Positions 1 to 10,794 of a DNA stretch of 64,000 nucleotides are shown in pieces. Location of the stretch: positions 33,501 through 97,500 of the forward strand of contig NZ_AEDD01000006.1 in assembly GCF_000179615.1 (NCBI RefSeq), given 5' to 3'. Made by a program: the position numbers and the translations under genes. The notes beneath the pieces were generated by a model. It worked only from the letters and a program-made list of their open reading frames with translations, did not search any database and was not told where the DNA came from. Within the stretch, counting starts at the first letter, position 1; every line of letters starts with the position of its first letter. Origin of the DNA: Paenibacillus curdlanolyticus YK9. GTDB taxonomy: Bacteria > Bacillota > Bacilli > Paenibacillales > Paenibacillaceae.

Positions 1-841
1 GAATCGGCAGCGCCTTGAGCTCCTCCAGCAAACCGAAGAAGCGTTCGCGCCTCTTCAGCTCGTAATAAACCCGCAAGGAGGATAAGTAAGCTTGCTCGCT
101 GTTCGGATACACCTCACGGAATTTATCGCAATCCTCAATCGCCCGCTCATATTGGCCAAGCTCCATTTCACAGTCTATTTTGTTAGCGAACATCGTTTCA
201 TCGTAAATGCCAGCGCTCATGATTTTATCCAATACTGTTGTATACGAGGACAAATATCCGCGCTTCGTGCGTATGTCCATAAACCCGCCAGCGATGAGCC
301 GACCCAGCGCGCCCGCATACTTGGCTGCACTTTCCAGGTTGTCCGGCTGGCGATCATATTCCACGGCCGCCTGCTGCAGCTTGACCTGCAGCTTGCGCTT
401 CATCTCCAACACGGCAGACACCGCATAGTGGGACGTTTCGGTATCCTCGTTATTGACCGCTTGCTCAAGAAGCGAGCCATACTCATCGATATCGCCCTTC
501 AGCATATCGAGCAGCAGCCGGCGCCTCGTCATATGATCATTGACGACAAGCGCTTCCTCCATCGGCACGATGTTCGTTTCCTTCTGGACGTCGACCTGCT
601 GATAGATGCGTTCCCGAATATCCTCTTCGAGCTCGGTCAGCGCTTTGAACCGTTCCAGATTCGTGTCTGGCTCAAACCTTCTGCGCAGCGTCTCCGTCAG
701 CCAGGACAGCAGAATCCCGCCGAACGGAAGCAGCAGCGTAAGACAGATTCCGATCGCAAATTCGCCATTTCTCCGTATAAGACGATAGGCGCTGTATACG
801 ACGGCAACGATGTAGTAAACGAGTAAAGCGTTATCCAGCAT
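1..841 (-). CDS. pelE: PelE-like membrane/TPR protein, 3' end beyond the window
   Basis: The gene runs off the left edge; 280 codons are visible. The start at 841 is set by GGAG nine bases upstream, and the frame overlaps the stop of the pelX-pelD gene by 11 bp, so the two are translationally linked. The N-terminus has two hydrophobic segments (about residues 3-20 and 26-45, including LLVYYIVAVVYSAY). A basic stretch and a long helical, TPR-like cytoplasmic region follow (ending in repeats such as MELGQYERAIEDCDKF). In known Pel systems PelE is an inner-membrane protein with two TM helices and a TPR domain that joins PelD, PelF and PelG in the synthase complex. The assignment rests on this architecture and on its position directly after pelD, since sequence conservation in PelE is low. 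The rest of the operon (pelA, pelF, pelG) would lie to the left. Confidence 0.7.
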   Translation of the reverse strand, partial: MLDNALLVYYIVAVVYSAYRLIRRNGEFAIGICLTLLLPFGGILLSWLTETLRRRFEPDTNLERFKALTELEEDIRERIYQQVDVQKETNIVPMEEALVVNDHMTRRRLLLDMLKGDIDEYGSLLEQAVNNEDTETSHYAVSAVLEMKRKLQVKLQQAAVEYDRQPDNLESAAKYAGALGRLIAGGFMDIRTKRGYLSSYTTVLDKIMSAGIYDETMFANKIDCEMELGQYERAIEDCDKFREVYPNSEQAYLSSLRVYYELKRRERFFGLLEELKALPI

Positions 842-3017
842 AAGCTTCTTCTCCATTTAGGACACGTGCCGTAATGCCGTTCTTCTCCAGTCTGCGAATA
901 ACAATCGCAGCTTCGGCCTCATTCGAGTTGTTAAGCAAAAGCACGATTTCGTTGCGAATCATCCCGATATAATCCGATTCGCGAAGCGTATCGGCAACGC
1001 GCTCGACCACATGGCGCACAGACTGCTTTTCATCCGACTGAATCGTAAGCAGAACGAACTCGGCGTTATGCTGTTTTTTGGCTGCAAGCTTGCTCTCTAC
1101 AACCTGTCGGAACCAATTTTCCTGAAGCACTGGCGTTTCGCCAACGTAACGGTTTGCGCTCGTCGCCCCGACGAATTGGAAAGCGCGCGCCAACGAGTTC
1201 GAAATCATCTCCACCGTCATTTTGAATACGTTCTGGTAGTTTAAGTTCAATCGGGCAAAGTTGACGTCATGAATCGAAATAATCGAAACGACAACCCCGT
1301 TGTTGATAACTGGGGCCGCCATCATTGGCGCTTCCGACGACATCGTCCGATTGACGAAAATCGTCTGCGACTCGACAACCTTCTTCACCCAGCCGTGCTC
1401 CGACATCCGAATCGTCTTCGGAAGCAGCAGCTCCTCATTGCCTGATTTGATCATCAATCGCAAGTAATCCGTCTGATTCACCGCGTAAATCGAGATCTGT
1501 TTCGTCTCCAACAAGTTTTCCAGCACATGAATCGATGAGGATACGACATCCTCCGGCTCGTGGCTCTCCAGCTCTTTGACAATGTTATAAATGCGGCCGA
1601 TGCTGTCTTTGCTGCCAATCAGCTGGCGCTGCAGCTCGTCCTTCACATAACGCGTATCCTTGTACACCGTGTTCAGGAAGTCGTAGCGCTCCTGCTCGAC
1701 CTGCAGCTTCTGGCCGATTTCAACCGTTTCGCGCTTATGCTTGTCCGAGACGAACCCAACGACAAGACCGAAAAATAAGTATAAGGCCAAAATAAATAAT
1801 ACTTCCGGGTCATACAGCAGGGATACCCACTCGCGACCGTTCTGCAGATTGTCTGCAAAATATAAGCCGGAAGCAAGCACAGCGGAAATAACCGACTGCT
1901 TGCTGCCATAGAGCACGCCGATAATAAAGATATATACCAGTTTAAAATCAACGTTCATATCGGTTAGCCAGCTCGGGCCGTGATTGATCAGCAAATACAA
2001 AGCAATACACGCAAGCAGGTTTTCCCCATATGGGCGCAGCTTCTTCAGAAGCCTTACCGAATTGGCCTGCTTCTTCTTCACGGCAGCCTTCTCCACGCGC
2101 GTCGGCGCATTCGCAAGGAACCAGCTGTATGTCTTCGCCAGCCCTTCCTTAAGCGAGAACAGCGGCACCCAGTCCAGATCGCGCTTCACTCTCGTATTAT
2201 CAAGCGATGAACGATAAATATCGCCTTCTCGCGATGCTTCATAACGCACGTTAATGCTGTCGCCAAGCTCTTGCAGCGCATCAATCAGCTCATTCAGTCT
2301 AATCTCGTGATTGCAGGACAAGTTATACACGCCGGTCAGGTCACTCTCCGCCCCCCGGTATAAGCCGTCCACGATATCTTCCACATAAATAAAATCGCGC
2401 GTTTGATTGCCGTCGCCATAAACGACCAGCTCCTGCTGCTCTACCATTCGTTTCATGTAAATAGAAACGACCCCGCCTTCGCCCGTTCCGCCTTGCTTAG
2501 GCCCATACACGTTGGCGAATCGGAAGGCTAGCGTCTGAAGCCCGTACAATTCCTGCCATTTGGCGCAATAGTATTCGCCAAGCTTCTTATTGATGCCGTA
2601 AGGCGACACCGGCTCGCCTTGTACCGCCTCCGCCAGCGGCACCGCTTCGTCATTGCCGTATACAGCCGCTGAAGAAGCGAAGAGAAACTTTTTCACGCCG
2701 TGACGCCGCGAGCATTCCAACATGTTGACGAGGCCCATAATATTCGTCTGCGCGTCAGCTTGCGGAATCTTCATCGAAGTCGTCACATCGACCTGCGCCG
2801 CCAAGTGTACGACTACATCTGGCCGTACGCTCTCAAATACGACATCGCATGCACGGTCCTCCACATTAAGCGGATATAGCTTATGAGGAACCGTTACGTT
2901 GTTCACATCTCCGCCTGATAGATTGTCGATAATATAGATTTGATGCCCTTCCTTGTGAAAACGCTCCGCTGCTGTTGAGCCGATAAAGCCGCAACCGCCT
3001 GTAATGAGGATTTTCAA
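831..3017 (-). CDS. pelD: Fusion of NAD-dependent UDP-sugar epimerase (PelX/GalE type) with a PelD-like c-di-GMP receptor
   Basis: 728 residues in two parts. Residues 1-310 are a short-chain epimerase: TGGCGFIG nucleotide-binding motif at 6-13, SSAAVYG near 115-121 and catalytic YGINK at 140-144, as in UDP-glucose or UDP-GlcNAc 4-epimerases such as PelX. Residues 320-435 contain several membrane segments. A GAF-like domain (about 480-640) follows, then a truncated GGDEF-like domain with no GGDEF motif but with RESD at 679-682. That matches the RxxD site PelD uses to bind c-di-GMP. Pel needs GalNAc precursors, which an epimerase would supply, so joining precursor supply to the c-di-GMP gate makes sense. 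The start is a TTG preceded by GGGAGGG. The role in Pel is inferred from architecture plus the PelE-like gene downstream. Confidence 0.8.
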   Translation of the reverse strand: MKILITGGCGFIGSTAAERFHKEGHQIYIIDNLSGGDVNNVTVPHKLYPLNVEDRACDVVFESVRPDVVVHLAAQVDVTTSMKIPQADAQTNIMGLVNMLECSRRHGVKKFLFASSAAVYGNDEAVPLAEAVQGEPVSPYGINKKLGEYYCAKWQELYGLQTLAFRFANVYGPKQGGTGEGGVVSIYMKRMVEQQELVVYGDGNQTRDFIYVEDIVDGLYRGAESDLTGVYNLSCNHEIRLNELIDALQELGDSINVRYEASREGDIYRSSLDNTRVKRDLDWVPLFSLKEGLAKTYSWFLANAPTRVEKAAVKKKQANSVRLLKKLRPYGENLLACIALYLLINHGPSWLTDMNVDFKLVYIFIIGVLYGSKQSVISAVLASGLYFADNLQNGREWVSLLYDPEVLFILALYLFFGLVVGFVSDKHKRETVEIGQKLQVEQERYDFLNTVYKDTRYVKDELQRQLIGSKDSIGRIYNIVKELESHEPEDVVSSSIHVLENLLETKQISIYAVNQTDYLRLMIKSGNEELLLPKTIRMSEHGWVKKVVESQTIFVNRTMSSEAPMMAAPVINNGVVVSIISIHDVNFARLNLNYQNVFKMTVEMISNSLARAFQFVGATSANRYVGETPVLQENWFRQVVESKLAAKKQHNAEFVLLTIQSDEKQSVRHVVERVADTLRESDYIGMIRNEIVLLLNNSNEAEAAIVIRRLEKNGITARVLNGEEAYAG

Positions 3018-3353
3018 AACGACCGATCCCTCCCGATATCCTAATTTATTCGCAAATTGATCAAATCGAGAAGCGAGTCCAGATTTTCCCGTTCTTTTGA
3101 TGGATTTACAAATAATTCATACCTAGATTCTAATACAATAGTCCCTATTCCTACAAGACTAATAGACAATTATGGCGAAGAAAGTTACAACTTAGCGTCG
3201 AACAGCCGCTAGATTGTTACAATTAAAGCTATTGCATACACAGATAGGCGGAAGATGGGCTTGCAATTTATGGGGCGACAGACCTATCATTAAAAACACA
3301 GATTATTGTTACACTTAAGATCAACGCCGGCGCCCGACATAAGGAGGTCTGCC
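3018..3353. other. Divergent intergenic region between pelX-pelD and the PelA-like hydrolase
   Basis: This 336-bp AT-rich stretch must hold both divergent promoters. I see no protein-coding frame, no convincing -35/-10 pair and no recognisable c-di-GMP riboswitch. The only clear sites are the ribosome binding sites at its two ends. Confidence 0.5.
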
Positions 3354-4397
3354 ATGAAAGCCCTGCACAAACCTTTACAGACTGTATGGAAGAGCGTGCT
3401 TCTGCTCTGCGTCCTGCTGGTCGCCCTTACAAGCACAACACCCGTATCCGCCAGCAACAACAATGGATATCGCCTCATGATCTATTACGGCATTCCGATC
3501 GAAATTAATGAAACTGGCACGATCGAGGATGCTGCGCTTCAATTCGCCAAATATGACTACATCGTACTTGGCGCCGGCCTAGAAGAAACGACACACGAAG
3601 CGCACAACTCAACTGCCAGCATTATCGCACAAGTTCGAAAGCTCAAGCCAAGCGTGCATATTTACGGCTATATCGATCTAGGCGTCACAACGGACAATCT
3701 ATCGATCAGCACGATTCAGAAGAAAACCGTCCGTTGGAAAACGACCGGCGCTGACGGCATCTTCTTCGATGACGCTGGCTTTGATTACGGCGTTACGCGC
3801 AAGCGACTGAATCAGGCCGTTCAATACGTCCATTCCCAATCGCTGAAAGCGTTTATAAACGCTTGGAAGCCCGATGATATTATGAGCAGCGCTGTTAATG
3901 CCAAGTACAATCCGAAAGGCGAGAAAACAGCCATCGGCGGCGGCGATCTCTACCTGCTGGAAAGCATGCTGCAGCCCGTTGATATTCCGAATCAGGAGCA
4001 AAAAAGCGTGTTCGGCACCGGGTTCCGTTCCAAAATGGATAAAGCGCTCATGTATCGCAACCTGCTCGGCGTTAAGCTGATGAGCATCAGCCCGATCGAC
4101 TATGGCAAGTATTCGAGCGATGCCGTCCGCAAGTTTTTCCGGGCAAACGAAGCCGCCGCCGCTATCTTCTCTTTGGACGGATACGGCATTGCGCCCAAGG
4201 AATATAGTACTGCCGCCAACTCTCACAACGCATTAAGAGAGATGCCCTATATCTTAAATTACATGGACTATTACACGACGAACGTCGCCTATGTAGCCAA
4301 ATATAACGACTGCGACTTCGCTTCGAGAGACTTCCGGCTGCATTCGCTGCCTGGCGAGCACTTCTACGATTACCCGGTCACCGTGGTCTATGAATAA
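3354..4397 (+). CDS. Secreted GH114/GH166-type glycosidase (PelA hydrolase-domain like)
   Basis: 347 residues from the ATG at 3354, which has AAGGAGGT just upstream; the in-frame codons before it lack a site. A signal peptide (basic start, hydrophobic core about 12-27, likely cut after PVSA) shows secretion. The rest looks like the TM1410/endo-alpha-1,4-polygalactosaminidase TIM barrel: an IYGYIDLGV strand, then GADGIFFDDAGFDYG with the acidic residues usual for the active site. PelA carries a related hydrolase domain (GH166) that cuts GalNAc-rich Pel. The gene is divergent from pelX-pelD, so it probably trims or releases Pel polymer. There is no deacetylase domain, so this is not a full-length PelA. 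A different galactosaminogalactan substrate is possible. Confidence 0.7.
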   Translation: MKALHKPLQTVWKSVLLLCVLLVALTSTTPVSASNNNGYRLMIYYGIPIEINETGTIEDAALQFAKYDYIVLGAGLEETTHEAHNSTASIIAQVRKLKPSVHIYGYIDLGVTTDNLSISTIQKKTVRWKTTGADGIFFDDAGFDYGVTRKRLNQAVQYVHSQSLKAFINAWKPDDIMSSAVNAKYNPKGEKTAIGGGDLYLLESMLQPVDIPNQEQKSVFGTGFRSKMDKALMYRNLLGVKLMSISPIDYGKYSSDAVRKFFRANEAAAAIFSLDGYGIAPKEYSTAANSHNALREMPYILNYMDYYTTNVAYVAKYNDCDFASRDFRLHSLPGEHFYDYPVTVVYE

Positions 4398-4413
4398 ACA
4401 GCTGAATGAACGC

Positions 4414-4448
4414 AGCCTGATGCCATCGCATCAGGCTGTTTGTTTTGC
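4414..4448 (+). terminator. Intrinsic terminator after the PelA-like hydrolase
   Basis: A perfect 10-bp stem (AGCCTGATGC with its complement) around a CATC loop, followed by TGTTTGTTTTG. Confidence 0.85.
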
Positions 4449-4555
4449 TGCCAATGACCGAACCGGCGGTTCCGAATCGCCATTGGCCCACATACACTGT
4501 ATGAAGCATGCGGGCCAGACAAAATCGTTGGGACAGGACGGAGGCGCTGACGGCA

Positions 4556-5389
4556 ATGAAGGTGAGGAGCAAGGACGAAGAAGCCGTATTCGATATCCGG
4601 ACGGCACTTTTTTTGGCGGCAGTATGCGAACAAACCTATGTGCAGTTCAATAGCCGGGACGGCATGTTCTTCATACCCGCCGGCTACAGGGCGGTCGGAA
4701 CGATCAAAGCGCAGGCCTATGAAAGCAAGCCCGAATACTTTGGATTTCTCATTGAATCGGAACATTCCGCCATACTGGCGTTTCGCGGCACTCGCTCTAC
4801 GATGGACTGGGTGTCTGACTTCATTTCGCAGCAAATCAAGTGTAAGCCGGTAAAGCCGCCGAGCCTTACCCATAAAGGATTTACGGACATTTATATGAGC
4901 TGTCGGGATACGGTGCTGGCCTTGGTGCGCAATGTTTCGCCTGACAAGAAGCTATATATTACCGGGCATAGCCTTGGCGGCGCACTAGCTACACTTGCTG
5001 CGCTTGATACCGCATTCAATGACAAGCGTGAGCCGACCGTATACACTTTCGGTGCGCCGCGTGTCGGCGACCCGAAATTTTCCCGTATCTATAATCGCAC
5101 GATCAAACATCATTGGCGCGTGCAAAACGAATTCGACATCGTTCCGCTGCTGCCGCCCCTTGTATATCGGCAACCCAAAACCCGAAAATTATTCTACTAC
5201 ATGCATGTCAAAACAGAAATAAAACGATCGTTCCGCATGGGCTCCGTCTCCGGCAATCACGTGCTGAGCAGCTATTTTGCCAATCTGTCCAAAGATGACC
5301 CCGCATTCGCAGCCGCATTATGTGAAGGCCCATTGGGCTGGTGCCCGTCCCCGCCGCCTCGACCGACCGAACCGGACGGATTGTCCTAA
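4556..5389 (+). CDS. Class 3 lipase family alpha/beta hydrolase
   Basis: 277 residues. The start at 4556 follows GGAGG by 11 bases; an in-frame ATG at 4508 has no such site. The nucleophile elbow GHSLGG places the catalytic serine at residue 139, preceded by the family's AFRGT strand. A TFGAPRVGDPKF segment follows, typical of fungal-type lipase_3 enzymes, then FDIVPLLPP with the likely catalytic Asp and a histidine further on (SGNHVLSSYF). No signal peptide is visible, so it may be cytoplasmic or leave by a non-classical route. The substrate cannot be told from sequence; esters of lipids or short acyl groups are typical. It stands alone between two terminators. Confidence 0.85.
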   Translation: MKVRSKDEEAVFDIRTALFLAAVCEQTYVQFNSRDGMFFIPAGYRAVGTIKAQAYESKPEYFGFLIESEHSAILAFRGTRSTMDWVSDFISQQIKCKPVKPPSLTHKGFTDIYMSCRDTVLALVRNVSPDKKLYITGHSLGGALATLAALDTAFNDKREPTVYTFGAPRVGDPKFSRIYNRTIKHHWRVQNEFDIVPLLPPLVYRQPKTRKLFYYMHVKTEIKRSFRMGSVSGNHVLSSYFANLSKDDPAFAAALCEGPLGWCPSPPPRPTEPDGLS

Positions 5390-5409
5390 GTCCGTTTTCA
5401 ATTTTCCGA

Positions 5410-5451
5410 ACAGCACAAAGGACGAGCGTCTCCGCTCGTCCTTTGTGCTGT
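5410..5451. terminator. Bidirectional terminator between lipase and GTP cyclohydrolase II genes
   Basis: A near-perfect 19-bp stem with a TCTC loop between two convergent genes, able to serve both strands. Confidence 0.8.
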
Positions 5452-5453
5452 CC

Positions 5454-6218
5454 TTAATCGGTTGCACGTCCTTCGTAATGCCCAGACCGCATGACTTTGG
5501 TCTCCAAATACTTTTTATTAAACTCGGAAACATCGCCCCAGAGCGGAATCCGCCCCGATACATCCGCTCCGGATGCGACCAGCGCATCCATCTTCCGCGG
5601 GTTATTCGTAATAAGCGTAACCGGCTTCGATCGCAGCTGCTTAAGCACCTGAATCGCATCGTCATAGCTGCGAATATCGTCTTGGAAGCCAAGCTGCAGG
5701 TTCGCATCGACCGTATCATAGCCTTCTTCCTGCAGCACGTACGCCATCGCTTTGCTGAACAAGCCAATGCCGCGGCCTTCATGGTTCGCCAGATAGAACA
5801 ATGCGCCCGAGCCATTCGCCACGATCATCTTCATCGATTGCTTCAGCTGATAGCCGCAATCACAGCGTTTGCTTCCAAAAATATCGCCTGTATGGCAAAT
5901 GCTATGCATACGAATCAATGTATCCGGCACATCGGCGAAATCGCCGTATACGAGTACGCTGGATTGCTGCATTTCTGCCAGATTGGATGCGGAAAGCCTT
6001 GCAATGATTTGCTCGGTTGTCGAGATTTCATCGCCGCAGCCATCCCCTGCAATACTGTCGCAGCGCAGCCAGCAGTACCATTGGAAAATATGGGTTTCCC
6101 CGTCAAGGTTGACAGGCAGCCTTACGGGACCGACCAAGTAGATGCTTTTGTCGCCACTTGGCACCGTTGTGATTTTTCGTTTAAGAATGGAAATGATATC
6201 CGTCTGAATTGAATGCAT
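5454..6218 (-). CDS. ribA: Stand-alone GTP cyclohydrolase II (RibA-type)
   Basis: 254 residues. The start at 6218 is chosen because GGGGAGGAG lies seven bases upstream; the frame is open further but lacks a site. GTP cyclohydrolase II converts GTP to 2,5-diamino-6-ribosylamino-pyrimidinone phosphate, formate and pyrophosphate. The zinc-binding motif is present as HSICHTGDIFGSKRCDCG, followed by NHEGRGIGL and LITNNPRKM, all diagnostic. It has no DHBP synthase domain, unlike the RibBA fusion of riboflavin operons, and no other rib genes are nearby. It is therefore probably a paralogue serving a side pathway or stress response, with about 50 extra N-terminal residues compared with the minimal enzyme. 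Confidence 0.85.
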   Translation of the reverse strand: MHSIQTDIISILKRKITTVPSGDKSIYLVGPVRLPVNLDGETHIFQWYCWLRCDSIAGDGCGDEISTTEQIIARLSASNLAEMQQSSVLVYGDFADVPDTLIRMHSICHTGDIFGSKRCDCGYQLKQSMKMIVANGSGALFYLANHEGRGIGLFSKAMAYVLQEEGYDTVDANLQLGFQDDIRSYDDAIQVLKQLRSKPVTLITNNPRKMDALVASGADVSGRIPLWGDVSEFNKKYLETKVMRSGHYEGRATD

Positions 6219-6567
6219 GAGTATTGCTCCTCCCCATACCACCGGCGTCCTGCTTTTTGTCTGTAGTGTTGCCATTTGGTAAGCATCGAATCCGTTACTT
6301 TGCATACTGTGGTTACTTTTTGTAAGTATATAAATTTGGTGCCCGTTTGTCAAATGCGGCATCCCGCCAACACCGCGCCTGTTCTGCATTTGGGCCGCAG
6401 CGTTCCTCCTTATTGTACGCCACCTATGGCTATCTGTACCAGACGGTCATTCGTCCTGATTTCGATGTAACCCTTTACTTTTACAAAAATCACACGTACC
6501 ATTCACTGCATACAAACGGATATTTGCTTCGCCGCCACCACTCATCTCAGCTGCAGGAGGTCTCCTT
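6219..6567. promoter_or_regulatory. Divergent control region of ribA and glpP with an HxlR-like operator
   Basis: This 349-bp gap has no gene. At 6294-6325 there are two GTTACTT words and a TTAC-N5-GTAA dyad (6313-6325). The pattern resembles operators of HxlR-family redox regulators, and it lies about 100 bp upstream of the ribA start. A leader terminator like that of glpD is not visible before glpP. The HxlR link is a guess from motif shape. Confidence 0.3.
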
Positions 6568-8639
<2,072 letters not shown>

Positions 8640-8678
8640 GACGGTTCGCCCAATTCGCTACTTTGGATATAAATGCCG

Positions 8679-8806
8679 TTCACCGCACGCAGGATCTGTG
8701 CTATACTGGCGTTACAAGTTAATGAATCGGTTGGAGATCTGGAGAAACCGCGTATGCCCGCTGTTCTGCTTTCGTAGCAGAGCCGCGGGTGTTCGCGGTT
8801 TTTTTC
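8679..8806 (+). promoter_or_regulatory. glpD promoter and GlpP-type leader terminator
   Basis: A likely promoter is TTCACC (8679-8684), a 17-bp spacer and TATACT (8702-8707). The transcript would begin near 8714 and fold at 8746-8800 into a nested hairpin (outer AACCGCG with CGCGGTT, inner CCCGC with GCGGG and TCTGC with GCAGA), followed by seven T residues. This matches the glpD leader of Bacillus subtilis, where GlpP bound to glycerol-3-phosphate prevents termination. Control by GlpP is inferred from the nearby glpP gene. Confidence 0.8.
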
Positions 8807-8876
8807 GTCTGCTGGAGAGGATCAGAGAGAGCAGGGTCAAACCGGTGCAAGCTATAAGCAAAGGAGCGAATTAACA

Positions 8877-10580
8877 ATGACATCACCCACCTTTCAACAT
8901 ACGTTTCCAAAGCCAGGCACATGGAGCGCGCTTCAACGGAGCAGCCAATTCGAGCGGCTGGCCAGCCAATCGTTCGAACTGCTCGTCATCGGAGGCGGCA
9001 TTACAGGGGCAGGCATTGCGCTCGATGCGCAAACGCGGGGCATTCGGACCGCCTTGATCGACATGCAGGACTTTGCCGCAGGCACGTCCAGCCGCTCCAC
9101 CAAGCTTGTCCATGGCGGGCTTCGCTACTTGAAGCAGCTGGAGATCGGCGTCGTGGCCGAGGTTGGCAAAGAGCGCGCCATCGTTTATGAGAACGGCCCG
9201 CATATTACAACCCCTGAATGGATGCTGCTGCCCTTCTACAAGGGGGGCACATTCGGCCGTTTCTCGACGTCGCTTGGCCTTCGCGTCTACGATTTTCTGG
9301 CTGGCGTGAAGAAAGCGGAGCGACGCCGGATGCTCAGCGCTGACGCTGCTGCCCAGCGTGAGCCGCTGCTCAATCGCACAAGCCTGAAGGGCGGCGGCTA
9401 CTATGTGGAATATCGGACCGATGACGCCCGCTTAACGATCGAGGTCATGAAGAAGGCGGTTGAAGCCGGGGCGCTGCCTCTGCCTTACGTCAAAGCCGAC
9501 TCGTTCGCATACGATGCGTCTGGCCAAATTAACGGCGTTCGTGTCACCGATCTGCTGACAGGCGCAACGGCGGAAGTTCGAGCGGCCAAGGTCATTAACG
9601 CTGCCGGACCATGGGTCGACACGCTGCGCGAAGCGGACGGCTCCAAGCACGGCAAGACGCTCCATCTTACCAAAGGCGTTCATCTCGTGTTCGATCAAGC
9701 GCGCTTCCCGCTTCGCCAAGCGATTTACTTCGATACGCCCGACAAGCGCATGGTGTTCGCGATCACGCGCGACGGCAAGACATACATCGGGACGACGGAT
9801 ACGAACTATAAAGCGGACAAAGCGCATCCCCGCATGACTACCAAGGACATAGCATACATTCTGGATGCAGCCAACAGCATGTTCCCCACGCTTAAGCTGA
9901 CCGAGCAGGACGTCGAGTCCAGTTGGGCAGGCTTGCGCCCGCTCATTCACCAAGAGGGCAAAGACCCTTCGGAAATTTCGCGCCGGGACGAAATTTTCCA
10001 ATCGGCTTCTGGCTTACTCTCGATGGCAGGAGGCAAGCTGACGGGCTATCGCAAAATGGCCGAAACGGTCGTTGACCGCGCCGCTTCCCAGCTGCAAGCC
10101 GCAGGCGTCGGCGTCTATGGACCGAGCTTGACGAAGCATATGCCGTTATCCGGCGGCGACGTAGGCGGATCGGCCCAGTTTCCGAGCTTTATTGCCGCGA
10201 TGCGGGAAGCCGGCGTTAAAGCAGGTCTGTCCGCGCCAGAAGCCGAGCGAATCGCCCGCCGATACGGCTCCAATGCGCCGAAGCTGTTCCTGCTCGCGCC
10301 CGATTACAACGAAGAAGCGGCAGCCAGAGGCATACCGCTTGCGCTCATGATCGAGCTTGTTTACGCCATCCATTACGAGATGGCGGTGAAGCCCGCCGAT
10401 TTCTGGATTCGCCGCACAGGCGCCTTGCTCTTCGACCGTGCGACTGTGTTGAAATGGAAGGATGCCGTCCTCGCTTACATGAGCGAGCAGTTCGGCTGGA
10501 GCGAGCAAACGAAGCAGGCCTATGCCGAAGAGCTTGCTTCCGAGCTGCACTATGCGGTCACGCCTGTAGAAGCCGAGTGA
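8877..10580 (+). CDS. glpD: Aerobic glycerol-3-phosphate dehydrogenase
   Basis: 567 residues, normal length, with AAAGGAG upstream. It oxidises sn-glycerol-3-phosphate to dihydroxyacetone phosphate at the membrane and passes electrons to quinone. The FAD-binding motif LLVIGGGITGAGIALDAQTRG lies near residue 37, followed by FAAGTSSRSTKLVHGGLRYL, the GlpD hallmark. LSMAGGKLTGYRKMAE follows the substrate domain, and the C-terminal helical domain is complete. It acts directly after GlpK. Expression should depend on GlpP through the leader at 8746-8806. Confidence 0.95.
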   Translation: MTSPTFQHTFPKPGTWSALQRSSQFERLASQSFELLVIGGGITGAGIALDAQTRGIRTALIDMQDFAAGTSSRSTKLVHGGLRYLKQLEIGVVAEVGKERAIVYENGPHITTPEWMLLPFYKGGTFGRFSTSLGLRVYDFLAGVKKAERRRMLSADAAAQREPLLNRTSLKGGGYYVEYRTDDARLTIEVMKKAVEAGALPLPYVKADSFAYDASGQINGVRVTDLLTGATAEVRAAKVINAAGPWVDTLREADGSKHGKTLHLTKGVHLVFDQARFPLRQAIYFDTPDKRMVFAITRDGKTYIGTTDTNYKADKAHPRMTTKDIAYILDAANSMFPTLKLTEQDVESSWAGLRPLIHQEGKDPSEISRRDEIFQSASGLLSMAGGKLTGYRKMAETVVDRAASQLQAAGVGVYGPSLTKHMPLSGGDVGGSAQFPSFIAAMREAGVKAGLSAPEAERIARRYGSNAPKLFLLAPDYNEEAAARGIPLALMIELVYAIHYEMAVKPADFWIRRTGALLFDRATVLKWKDAVLAYMSEQFGWSEQTKQAYAEELASELHYAVTPVEAE

Positions 10581-10602
10581 TTGGTGCGGCATTTGAGGGC
10601 TG

Positions 10603-10757
10603 CGGCTTCAATCCCGAGTCAGGTGACTCTCAGTGCGGAGGCCGCTTCAGTCGCACGTAACTCAGCGTCTCAGCACGAACTACTGCTTCAATCGCGCGTA
10701 ACTCGGCGCCTCAGCACGTCTGCCTCTTCAGCGCGGGTCGCAGCTTTAATCGCGCGT
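10603..10757. repeat. Degenerate tandem repeat of about 41 bp
   Basis: Units begin near 10603, 10644, 10685 and 10730. The best pair is 10644-10677 and 10685-10718, each starting CTTCA and containing CGTAACTC and CTCAGCACG. The other two units are diverged. It lies directly after glpD, with no coding frame of its own. Confidence 0.6.
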
Positions 10758-10794
10758 GTTAATGCAGCCTGACCCAAGCAGCAGCCTGCTGCTC

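Noticed and set aside
92..826. 244-codon plus-strand frame at the left edge
   Set aside because: It is the complement of the pelE gene, which has membrane helices, a TPR pattern and a proper start.
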